Assembly: GCF_932276165.1 (NCBI RefSeq)
Contig: NC_063983.1
Span: 2,177,501-2,241,500, forward strand
Reading direction: 5' to 3'
Origin: Plutella xylostella
Taxonomy: Eukaryota > Arthropoda > Insecta > Lepidoptera > Plutellidae
DNA length: 64,000 nt
Shown piece by piece: positions 45,565 through 56,500 of the stretch (position 1 is the first letter of the stretch; each line of letters starts with the position of its first letter). The translations under genes were made by a program, and so were the position numbers. A model generated the notes under the pieces. The model searched no databases. It worked only from the letters and a program-made list of their open reading frames with translations, and had not been told where the DNA came from.

Positions 45565-46079
45565 TTACTTATTTGAAGCGGACATTTTGGCGCATATTTT
45601 CAACACAGAATAAAATATACTTATTATTAATAACTAACAAATACCGGTTAGGTTTATATTCTTAAAAGTATACTCAATGGTTTAGAACCAGTAATTCTCT
45701 AGACTATATTAAGTAGCTTTTTGTCGGGTTTAACACAGTACTATTTTTAGTATTTGTTTTATAATAAGAGGGTATATGTTTTAGTAAATTACAGTTGAAA
45801 AATAGAGTTGTTGTCCAGACTACTGCAAACTTCCATACATCACAATATCTTTTCACATTTACTACATGCGCTGCTGTTCTTGCTTATTGTAATACATAAT
45901 TATGATCCTTTAGATTAGTAATAGCTGGTTTGGTTTTAATAAATTTTGTATAAAGATGATGATTTAGAATCTATAACACCAAACTGTATCCCAGATGTAC
46001 TGGCAACGTCGTTTTTTTCGCTCGGCCGCATTTATAATTTTACCTTACCGGTATGTTGTATATTATATGGAGTGACTTA
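45565..46079. other. Gene-free spacer
   Basis: Only the first 60 bp (TTTTGGCGCATATTTTCAAC) are recognisable as the duplicated Kazal flank. No other feature is seen. Confidence 0.4.
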
Positions 46080-46615
46080 ATCACATGGCGTTTTTAGTTA
46101 GGTATATACCATTCGATTCTCCTTGAAATAGGGTTTCTAACAATCCATGAAATTTCAATTTCTACTTCAGCTTTGAATGCGTAATAGGCGGAGATAAAAA
46201 AAAACGCACTTGTTTTTTAATACTTTCAACTTTTTTTTCATTGGTGGTATTTTTTAGTGTTTTTTTTTCGATAGACCGATAGATTTCATCTACAGCTCAC
46301 GATTAAAATCAATATAAATACTTTAGCATATCTGAGTCAAAAGTAACACTAATTTAATTACAAATCTGGGTTTTCAGCAAAATGATCTCAAATTGGCGGG
46401 AAACCTTAAAAATGCCATACTGTTTTTACTTATTTATATCTGTTCTTTGGAATCTCAGCTCTCCAGTGGTATTAATTAAATTAAGATAGGTACTTACGAT
46501 ATTTCAAAAGATATAACGAAAACGGTGATGCCCATTTTTTTGGGGGTAAGTACAACTTTCTAAGATACATCCTCTTACCAAAACCATAGACGTTCATCGT
46601 ATTCACGTCAAAACG
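46080..46615. repeat. Inverted partner of the 10325-10885 repeat
   Basis: The reverse complement follows 10325-10885 over its whole length with scattered differences (for example the poly-A/T runs near 46195 and 46263). Confidence 0.65.
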
Positions 46616-47020
46616 AAGTTTAAGCAGAGATTTCAAATTTATTAGAGGCAGAAATGAATAATTTTTGGTGGAGGTTTAAATACAAACCGATATAAAGCTC
46701 TTTCCATTTCCAGCACAGAGCATTCGAGCGACTGTTCCCTCCGAGCAACTATACCCTCCCTGACCCTACTGATAATAATTATAATTATGTTTGCCGAGAA
46801 ATTGGGAAATAACACGTGCACGTCAAAGCGTGAAAAAGTACTCCGTCGCGCTCGCTCTCGATTTTTTATACATACTTATAGTTATTTATAACATAGTATG
46901 GACGGTGAAAGAAGTTGGATAAAGGATGGAAACGTACCTGGCAGGGACGATTGTGGCTAGCGACAAGTGTGTTTGACCTCTTCGGTTTGCACCCGTTCCC
47001 GTCCATCAGTACCAATACCT
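46616..47020. other. Gene-free spacer
   Basis: No feature was recognised; no reading frame of note. Confidence 0.35.
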
Positions 47021-47029
47021 ATCTGTACT

Positions 47030-47440
47030 AATACTAATGCATGTTGTTGTTGTTCCTATGGCACCCCAGAGGTGCAGAGGGTCTCCACTAACGTCCGCCA
47101 CTTCCGCCTATCTTCGGCTGTACTTTTGGCCTCGCTCCAGCTTAGTCCAGCGGCTCACAACTCGTTTTCGACGCTTCGGCGCCATTTTTGGACAGGGCGT
47201 CCGCGGGAGCGCTTGCCATTTGGTGGTCTCCAGTCAAAAGCTACATTTGCGGCATTCGTAGCTCCTCTTCGTACAGTGTGCCCAATCCATCTCCACTTTC
47301 GTTTCGCAATTTCCTTGCCGATGGGAGATTGTCGGCACAGCTTCCACAGATCTTCGTTACGTATTGTCTTCGGCCAGAAAACGCGCAGGATCGACCTGAG
47401 GGACTTATTGACGAACACTTGCAGTTTGTTCGTCAATGCA
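47030..47440 (-). pseudogene. LINE reverse transcriptase C-terminal fragment
   Basis: Minus-strand reading KLQVFVNKSLRSILRVFWPK, KRKWRWIGHTVRRGA and DWRPPNGKRSRGRPVQKWRR, followed in another frame by AEDRRKWRTLVETLCTSGA. These blocks mark the C-terminus of a widespread animal LINE group (RTE/Ambal-like). It is 5'-truncated with a frameshift. Confidence 0.7.
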
Positions 47441-47660
47441 TGTGGTGTCTACTTTTAATTAGCCTATGTAATTAGTTTTAATCTGTAAACGTAAGTTATA
47501 TATAAGGCATGTTATGTTACACTCGCTGTAAGAAGACCTAATAAATAAAATTAATTAATTAATTAATGACCTTATGAGCTTTTGGCCTTAACATAGTAGT
47601 ACAATTCCCCATCTTCAGTATTTAAGGTACTTCCCATCCCATTAATGTAGCTCGCCGTGT

Positions 47661-49102
47661 ATATGTCGCAGGCATCTGGTTTAATCTCCTGTTTGATTGA
47701 ACCGCTAGCCCATTCATTGGATGACGCTATTCAGTAGTTGTATGACTAGGCCGAACGTTGATTCTACAAGCGTCACAAAACGTCCAACTAGTTAGCGGAC
47801 TTAAAATCAGTCAGGTGGTGAATAAAACAAATATGGCGTCTAACAGCGAACAACTGACACAAAAAACCGACTTCAAAAAACCACTAAAATGTAAGAAATA
47901 ATTTAAGGTTTACACAAATTCTACTCGTATGAGACAGTACAAATATACCTAAGCAGGAACTGTTCTTTTTTGATGTTGGTGCGGTGACAAAGTAATCTGA
48001 AGAAATATGGCACCAACTTCAAAAAAGAACAGTTCCTGCTTAGGTATATTTGTACTGTCTCATACGAGTAGAATTTGTGTAAACCTTAAATTATTTCTTA
48101 CATTTTAGTGGTTTTTTGAAGTCGGTTTTTTAATTTTTTTAATTATTATTTTATTTAATAGTTTTTAGTTTATTTGTAATAATTTTCAATCAAAAGTAAG
48201 GTGCAAATGATACCAATACGAAATGTCCTACTAATCAATACGAATCATTCAAGCCTAAACACGAAGTAGTTGCTATATACCGTTGAGGAGTTCCCCTGAC
48301 TGCCTTCCGTTTCCATCATCAGATCAGCTCAAGGTCACCATCATATTTTTTTGTTATAAGAACTATATTTACGTTCTTAATTTCATTAGAATCGGTTAAT
48401 ATGTGCCCAAAATTGAAATTCATACCCTGTTTTTACCCCTTTACCCACCCTTGGGGGTGAGATAAAATTCTGAAAAAAAAATGGGACCACCTGGAAGCAC
48501 AACCCAATACAACAAAAAAAGAATTTTCAAAATCGGTTCATAAACGGCGGAGTAATCGGTGAACATACATAAAAAAAAATAAAAAAAAAAAAAAAAAAAA
48601 GATCCCGACGAATTGAGAACCTCCTCCTTTTTTTGAAGTCGGTTAAAAAGCACTTGTATTGTTATTTTTTGCAAATAAATTAGCTTTAAAGTGCGTTATT
48701 TATGTTAAAATAGTGTGACAACATGGATTTACCTATTATTACACCGCCGGCGGATAGTTTCAAAGAAAAAAATGTGCTGAGCTGCTGAAACTGGATAATT
48801 ATGAACAACAATATCAAGGTTTGTTTATTGTTATTGTTTAGTTGATTTGTGAGATGAGAGCTTTGTAAAATAGTCTTTTTGTTGACTCTTGTCTGGTCAT
48901 GTTCATCCTAACCAGACATTACAAAGTTGCTATACTATATCCCATTTAACGACTTCGCTGAATAACGTTCAGTCAAGACGTTGGACGTTACAGTCAACCA
49001 CTTGACGAGTTGTTCTTTAGTCATTCAACTGAGTAGCGTCATCCAATGAACGGGCTAGCGGTTCAATCAAACAGGAGATTAAACCAGATGCCTGCGACAT
49101 AT
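47661..49102. mobile_element. 1.4-kb TIR element with long terminal repeats in inverted orientation
   Basis: The left end (ATGTCGCAGGCATCTGG, on through GAACCGCTAGCCCATTCATT) is matched in reverse complement at 49018-49100 over about 75 bp. An AT microsatellite abuts the right end (49099-49120). The interior contains the palindrome at 47859-48129 and a MITE tail (GAGGTTCTCAATTCG-type, here GAATTGAGAACCTCCTCC near 48610). No transposase is recognised. Confidence 0.65.
47859..48129. repeat. Near-perfect 110-bp-arm palindrome
   Basis: Arms of about 111 bp (AAAAACCGACTTCAAAAAAC... to ...GGAACTGTTCTTTTTT) are exact complements by eye, separated by about 48 bp. The end motif ACCGACTTCAAAAAA is a common terminus of lepidopteran MITEs, so this may be a foldback element or a head-to-head pair. 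Confidence 0.85.
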
Positions 49103-49456
49103 ATATATATATATATATATAAACTTAATGTATCCTCCTAGCCGTATTCGGCCATAGGGCGACCGCGTTCAAACTCCGTGTTTTATAATTTTATAGTTGC
49201 TGAGGATTCCGCTGGTGTGCCCTCAAGTGACTTATATAGCCAATCTTTACATTACATTATCCATGACTTGAAACATATTTGATGGACATTACCTGACACT
49301 TTCCAAGATTCAAAATGGCTAACTTGTAAGTGTTGTATTAATAAAAAATATAGTACCTAAGTACCTAGTTAGGCTGAACTGAAGTCAGGAAATATGAAAA
49401 ACTTGTGCGACTATCGTGATACTTTAAGGATAATAGTTATGTATACGTGACGGGCC
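49103..49456. other. Gene-free spacer
   Basis: AT microsatellite followed by CCTCCTAGCCGTATTCGGCC, a short piece resembling the LINE 3' end at 63821-63870. Nothing else is supported. Confidence 0.35.
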
Positions 49457-50176
49457 TTTTGTAATAATACTTACTTACTTACTCCACTGGCTCAGCGACC
49501 CGAAGTGGATCTTGGCCTCAGACACAAGAAGTCGCCATTGGTCTCTATCCTGCGCAGTCGCTCTCCAGTCGCCTGCCTGTAGTTGGCGCAGGTCCTTGCC
49601 AACTTCATCTCTCCAGCGATATTTGGGACGGCCAACTGGCCTACGACCGCTTGGTACTCCAAGGTAGGCCCTCTTGGCAGCGCGATCCTCCCCCATCCTT
49701 TGCACATGACCAAGCCAACGGAGTCGCTGGGATTTAATTTGACCAATGATGTTTGGCTCGGAAATCAGGTCTTCGATTTCCTGGTTCTTCCGTACTCTCC
49801 AGCTACCATCTTCCCTCCTAGTTGGTCCGAGTATTTTCCTCATCACCTTTCTTTCCGCAACCAGAAGTTTATTCTCTTCCTTGAGAGTGAGTGTCCAAGC
49901 CTCAGAGCCATACATCAAGATCGGCCGGATTACGGTTTTATAAATTCGGATCTTGGTTTTCCTGCTGAGAAGCTTTGACACTAGCACTTTATGAAGAGCA
50001 GCGCTGCATCGGAGGGCGTTTTGTACTCGGATGTCGATCTCCTGCTCCCTTGTGTTTGTGTCAGTGATCGTACAACCTAAGTATTTGAATTTGGCCACTC
50101 CCTTATAGGCTAGAGCTTCCTCTTCGAGTATTTTGGCAGCCTCTTGGACCTCGCGTTCGCGTTTTTTTGTAATAAT
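49457..50176 (-). mobile_element. 5'-truncated LINE with 13-bp target duplication
   Basis: The insertion lies between TTTTGTAATAATA repeats (about 49457-49469 and 50164-50176). On the minus strand the coding part (50161-49475) reads KFKYLGCTITDTNTREQEID, LMYGSEAWTLTLKEENKLLV, QRLRWLGHVQRMGEDRAAKR and a tail ending FGSLSQWSK, followed by a TAAG simple-repeat 3' tail. These are thumb and C-terminal regions of an RTE-like reverse transcriptase. The frame is intact but lacks catalytic motifs. Confidence 0.8.
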
Positions 50177-50177
50177 A

Positions 50178-50535
50178 AATAATAAATTTGAAGATATTTT
50201 AATTAAAAAAAAGTAAAAAATTTATGTTTGGTGTAAAGTTATATTAGAAACAAAAGAACTGTCTATATAAAAAAAACATATATTTGAAATAGTATAGCAC
50301 ACGCTACTGAATTTTCGCCTAATTAATTAAAATTGAATAAAAATATTTTACCTTAAACCGTAAATAGGTGAAGTAAAACCATGGTAAGTAAGTAAATACT
50401 CGCAGTAAATGTATATATTTAAGTAAGTAAATAGATCCGTACATTCTTAATAACAATGCATCTCACAGCCAGCATTACCTATTCATTCCACTGGGACTTA
50501 TCTTCTCATCTCCCACCCCCCAATTAGTTGTCCCT
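50178..50535 (-). other. Kazal-5 3' UTR and flank
   Basis: The 50440-50535 part (CATCTCACAGCCAGCATTA, GACTTATCTTCTC) is closely similar to the Kazal-1 3' UTR. The AATAAATAAA signal of Kazal-1 is not present at the corresponding place, so the poly(A) site of Kazal-5 is unclear. Confidence 0.5.
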
Positions 50536-53500
50536 TTACGGCCTGTCCTTGTCGATGCAGTTCCTCGGGTGGACCTCTTGTAAATTGGGATCCTTCTTCT
50601 CCGACTGGGCACACTCCAGAAGGCACGGGTTGCCGTACCACCTGGTGTCACTCCCGCACACGGGATTCCGCTCCCTGGTGCAGTAGCACGGGTGGCGCCG
50701 CTTGCACGGGCCCGCGTGGCGGACGCTGGTGGTTGGAGACAAGCAGTTCAACAAACACTCGTTGGAGTACGTGTGTCCGTTGTCTCCACACACGGGCTGT
50801 TTGATCTTCGGGCATCTGCACAGTCGCGGGGACTCGGCCACTTGCACGCCGCTGGGTATAGCTGCTCGGGTATCCAGCACAGCCTCGCAGCGACCGTCAT
50901 GTAGGACGAACAGGTCGGCTGACCTGCTCTGGGCGCAGTCGAACATACACTGGTTGCCGTAGGTGCGGCCGTCGGAGCCGCACACGGGCTGCAGCAGTTT
51001 GTTGCAGGAACACACGTGGTCCCTTTCGCACGGGCCCGTGTGGCGGACACTGGCCGACGGCGCCTGGCAGTTCAACAAACACTCGTTGGTGTACGTTTGT
51101 CCGTTGTCTCCACACACCGGCTTGGCGGTCCTGGGGCAGTTGCACGGTAGCGGGCGGGGATCAGCCACTTGCACGCCGCCGGCTCTAGCTGCTGCGTTCA
51201 GCACAGCCTCGCAGTGACCGTCGTGTAGGACGGTCAGGTCGGCGGACTTGCTCTGGGCGCAGTTGAACTCGCACTGGTTGCCGTAGGTGCGGCCGTCGGA
51301 GCCGCACAGGGGCTGCAGCACGTAGTTGCAGACACACTCGTGGCCCCGGTCGCACGGGCCCGCGTGGCGGACGCTGGTGGTTGGAGACAAGCAGTTCAAC
51401 AAACACTCGTTGGAGTACGTGTGTCCGTTGTCTCCACACACGGGCTGGTGGATTTTGGGGCAGGCGCAAGGAGGCCAGGAGTGCGCCGCCGCTGCCAGCA
51501 GGAGGACTGCGCCTGCTGGAGAGACATAAAGGTTTTTTTTATTCATAGCAAAATATAAAATTATTTCATCAACGTCAAATAAAAACTCTAATAACAAGAT
51601 TAAAACCGTATGGAATATCATTAATACTGAAACCGGGAAGAATAAACCACGTGATTTAAATTTTGAACTTAAAATTAATGATAAAATTGTTTCATCTAGT
51701 GAAGAAGTGGCTTCCGTCTTTGAAGATTTTTTTCGTAGTATACCGATAGCTACAACTGAGAACCTTGATTCATCTTGCGCTGAAGCTGAACGTTTGCTAA
51801 GAGGGAATGCACCGCCTTGCGATCTCGACTTTCAATTTCATGGTATAAATACACAGACCATAATTACCACTTATAAAGAATTAAATTTAAAAATGACAGA
51901 AGATTTATGGGGCATGTCCGTTAAAGTTATTAGTCATGTTATTGATATCCTAGCACCCCACTTATGGCTAATCTTTTTAACAGATGCATTGAGGTCGGTG
52001 TATTCCCCGATTTGATGAAACTTAGTAAACTAATACCGCTTTTTAAATCTGGTGAGAAAAATGATCCCAATAATTTTAGGCCTGTATCAGTTTTGCCAGT
52101 ACTGAGTAAAATATTTGAAAAAATTATGCTGCATCAAATGCTTTCGCACTTTAGTATTCACGGCCTTCTCCATAACCAAAAGTTCGGTTTCACCAAAGGT
52201 CGATCTACAACTGACGTTCACTGGAGTGCGTTCGGCTGGCTGTCCTGTCAGTATGGGTGTTCCCCAAGGCTCGATTTTAGGACCATTCTTGTTTCTTGTA
52301 TATGTTAACGATTTACCGTTTTTGGTAGATAAATTATGTGAGATAGTACTGTTTGCTGATGATACTTCACTTATATTTAAGTTGAAGCGACAAGAAGTCA
52401 ATTTTGACAATGCAAACAGTACTCTTTCCATAGTTGCTAATTGGTTCACTGTAAATAATTTAGCTCTTAACTCCAAGAAAACAAAATGTATTAAATTCAC
52501 TTTGAAATGAAATGAAATAGTTTACTTGCCTAATGTAAGACAAGTAGGGACATATTTGACATTGAATAACAATAAGCTAGAGTTAGTAAATGAAACGGTA
52601 TTCCTGGGTATTACAATTGACTCAAAGTTGCATTGGGGACCTCATATTGAGAGGATAGCCGGTAGATTGAGTTCTGCAGCTTATGCGGTTAGAACCATAA
52701 GACAGTTAACAGATGTAGATACAGCCAGGCTTGTGTATTTTAGTTATTTTCATAGTGTTATTTCTTACGGAATTCTATTGTGGGGACGAGCGGCTGACAT
52801 TAATCGAATCTTTGTTCTGCAAAAACGAGCAATTCGAGCCATATATGTATTAGGGTCTAGAATTTCATTAAGAGATACGTTTAAGGAAATAGGTATACTA
52901 ACTGTTCCATGCCAATATATCTATGAAAATATTATGTATGTTCGTAAAAACTTAAATTCATTTAGTAAAGTAGGAGCCACTCACGGTATTGAGACCAGAA
53001 ACAAAAATAAGTTGCTTTTCCCCACACTCAGACTTTCGAAAACAAACGGGTTCCGCTCATCTCGCATAATCTTTATTGACCAAAACTCATTTCGCATAAC
53101 TCGTATGGTCTAAACTTTTTTGGCCGAACCATCACTTTGCCAAGACTTATGTGGCATAAGGCTCGTTTCGTCTAAAACTCTTTAGGCACAATCTTTAAAC
53201 ACCTAAGTTTCGTTTGCTCAAATTTATGTTCGTCTATAACTATGTATAATCTTGTTTCTCGTAATTTTATCTTAATAAATAATATATGAAGTATGTAGTA
53301 AATGTACAAATTGTGGTATTTTTCTCCTACATCCCGAAAATCACGATATTGTATGTGTTGGAATTGTAAACGAAAAGCCATAGTCAAGAAAAAGGAAAAT
53401 ACCACGTACTCTATGTGTTGGCCGTCATCTCTTACTTCATGTGTATCACTGTGTATCGATTTATATGAGACTATTAAATCGAGGCTAATCTTGATAAACT

Positions 53501-56500
53501 AGTGGCTTTTAATAAAAACCCAATAGGTTATGGGCCCAGGACAGCTTGGCGCGTGTCCTACAATAAATATTTTTGGAAAATACTACCACGAAAAATTCTA
53601 ATTAAAAGGCCGGTTGTCAAACAGTTTTACAAATACAAACAGCAATAATGGCGAGTTCTAGTTCAATTGGTCTCCCTGTAGAGAAACTAAAAGGGATGGA
53701 AGACTACAACCAGTGGAAATTTATGCTGAAAATGCTCCTCATGCACGAGGATCTTCATGACTGTATCGAAGGTGAGGACAGTTGTAAGGATGAGAGGAAG
53801 AAGCAAAAGGCGATGGCAAAAATATGTCTGTCAGTAGGTCCGTCTGCGTTGCAATATGTACGCAATGCAAAGACGCCTTATGAGGCCTGGAGCAACCTCC
53901 AGCGTGCATATGAGGACAAGGGGCTGTGTAGAAGACTCGGGCTATTGAGGTCGCTGTTTGGTGTGAAGTTACAGGACAGAGATGGTATGCAGAGCTACCT
54001 ATCATATATTACGGAGCTCGGGCAGCAGCTGTCGGATATAGGCTCAGCAATAGAGGATGAGTTCCTTGGAATAATCATGCTGAGCGGGCTATCTGCGGAC
54101 TTCGACCCACTAATTATGGCGCTGGAGAACTCCAGTACGAAGCTGACAAGCGAGACAGTCAGGAGTAAACTTCTGCAGGAGCAACATCGGCGCGATGTCA
54201 AGGAAGGAGAAATGAATGCACTGGCGGTAAAGAGACCTTGGACAGTGAGGTCCCAACAAACATTTTACCCTCAGTTACAGCTATTTTTATAACTTTAACC
54301 TGTATAACTGTGTTATAATTATCTCAGTTCTAACATTTAGGGTTTAGGGCAGGCCGTTCGACCAATGACATGATATTTACCCTTCGGCAACTTCAAGAAA
54401 AGAGTCGCGAACATTGTCTCCCTCTTTACATGGCCTTTGTCGACCTCAACAAGGCATTTGACACTGTGAGTAGAGAGGGGCTGTACGAAGTGCTGAGTAA
54501 GATTGGATGCCCTCCAAAACTTCTATCCATCATCAGGTCCTTCCACGATACCATGAATGGGTCAGTAATATTTGATGGTGAAAAATCTGAACCTTTCGCC
54601 GTTAACCGTGGAGTCAGACAAGGCTGCGTGCTAGCACCTACCCTCTTCGGGATCTTCTTCTCTGCACTGCTTCTGACTGCTTTTGAAAACTGCGACGTCG
54701 GAGTACATCTGCATACAAGAAAGGACGGAAGGCTATTCAACATCAGTCTCCTAAAGTCAAAACGAAAGCGTCAAGATTTGATTGCTAGAGAACTCCTTTA
54801 TGCAGATGATGCTGCACTAGTTGCTAACTCGGAAAGCGAACTCCAGGAATTAGTGACGAGATTCGGCAATGCATGTCATATGTTCTCTATGAGTGTCAAC
54901 ACCAAGAAGACTGTAATCATGGTGCAGGGCGTTGACCAGCCTCCAAAAATTTCACTCGACGGTGCTGTCCTAGAAGTTGTGGATCATTTTTGCTACCTTG
55001 GCTCAACCACCACGTCCTCGCTATCAAACGACAGAGAAATAGATACTCGGATTGGCAAAGCGTCAACTACTTTTGGAAGGCTCTTTGCACGCGTTTGGAG
55101 AAACCGAAAGCTAACTACGAACACCAAAGTCCTCGTATACCAGACCTGCGTCCTGAGTATATTGTTGTACGCTTCGGAAACGTGGACTTCATATGCGAAA
55201 CAAGAACGCAAACTTAACGCCTTTCATATGCGATGCCTGAGGACTATTCTTGGAGTCACATGGAAGGACAAAATGAGCAACGAGGCAGTTCTCACAATGA
55301 CACATTGCTGCAGCATAACTGCCATGCTAAAGCAGAGAAGGCTTCGTTGGCTTGGTCACGTTCATCGGATGGCCCCTGAGAGACTGCCACGCCAAGTCAT
55401 GTTGAGTGAAATAGCTGATGTAAAGAGACCTGTTGGGCGCCCAATTCTCAGATTTAAGGATGCTTGCAAGCGGGACATGAACAGCTTCGGTATTCAGATA
55501 GACGGTTGGGAAGAACGCGCTGACATGAGACCTGAGTGGCGCCATGACGTTAAAGTTGGAATGTCAAAACACGACGAAGACTGGCTAGATAATCTTAAGC
55601 AGAAAAAACTTCGTCGTGATCTACCACCTCCCATACATTCATGTTTTGTTTGCGATCGATGCGGAAAGAAATGCCGTGCCGCTATAGGCTTGTACAGCCA
55701 TCAACGGCGATGCGGCAACCCATAAACCTACGAGTGCTGCAACTACCATCTACAACAGATGCTGTGGCCAATGATGAGTTCTAACATAAAGCGATAAAGA
55801 TGAGTTAACAAATGAAATTAGTGTTAACAGCAGGTTTAAGTGTTAAAATGGTATTAGTCAAAGCAATTATAATTAAGATGTTATAGGTTTAAACTGTTTC
55901 TAGAACCTAAAGCTATACAAGAGTGCTCACTGACACCTGGTAACACTTATGGTTGTTAAGTGGTTTCCTTTAATACTCATATAAATCTTTAGGTGTCATA
56001 TTGAATTTAGGCTGCAGGAATTGGTTATAAAAGAGATTTTGCCAAGAGTGCAGTAAGACAAGATTCATACAGTGTTGGAAAACTCAACAATGCAGTTTTA
56101 ATCTTTAAGGTTAACGTAACTTACGCTTATTGCGTTAGGCAAGTAGACTGTAAAAGTAACGGTGTTAAGCAAGACTGTGCGGATCGACTAAGACTGCATA
56201 ATACCCTTGGCTAAGGGTGTTCTATTTCAAAAAGTGTAATAGATGACTTAGGTGAGTCTATTTGTCTTAAATTTAAGTTCGCCATTTGCATTGGCGACCT
56301 AACCTATAAATTGCTGGGATAAACAATATTTTGCTTTAAAATACTTACTTATTTATGTGAATTTTGTCATTCCAGTCATGCCAATCGATTTATGAAACTA
56401 ATGAACATACAGCAAGGATACAAAAAAATACAAAATTGAGTCGTCTATTTTTTATTTACTTATGTTTCATTTGAAATCCTTAATAAATTCGGAGCGCATT

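Noticed and set aside
51513..51621. Start of Kazal-5 at an ATG just upstream of exon 2 (MIFHTV... or MNKKNLY...)
   Set aside because: The homologous sequence is out of frame in Kazal-3 and lacks the ATG context in Kazal-1, and every gene has a TATA-linked 16-nt exon 1 that splices in frame.
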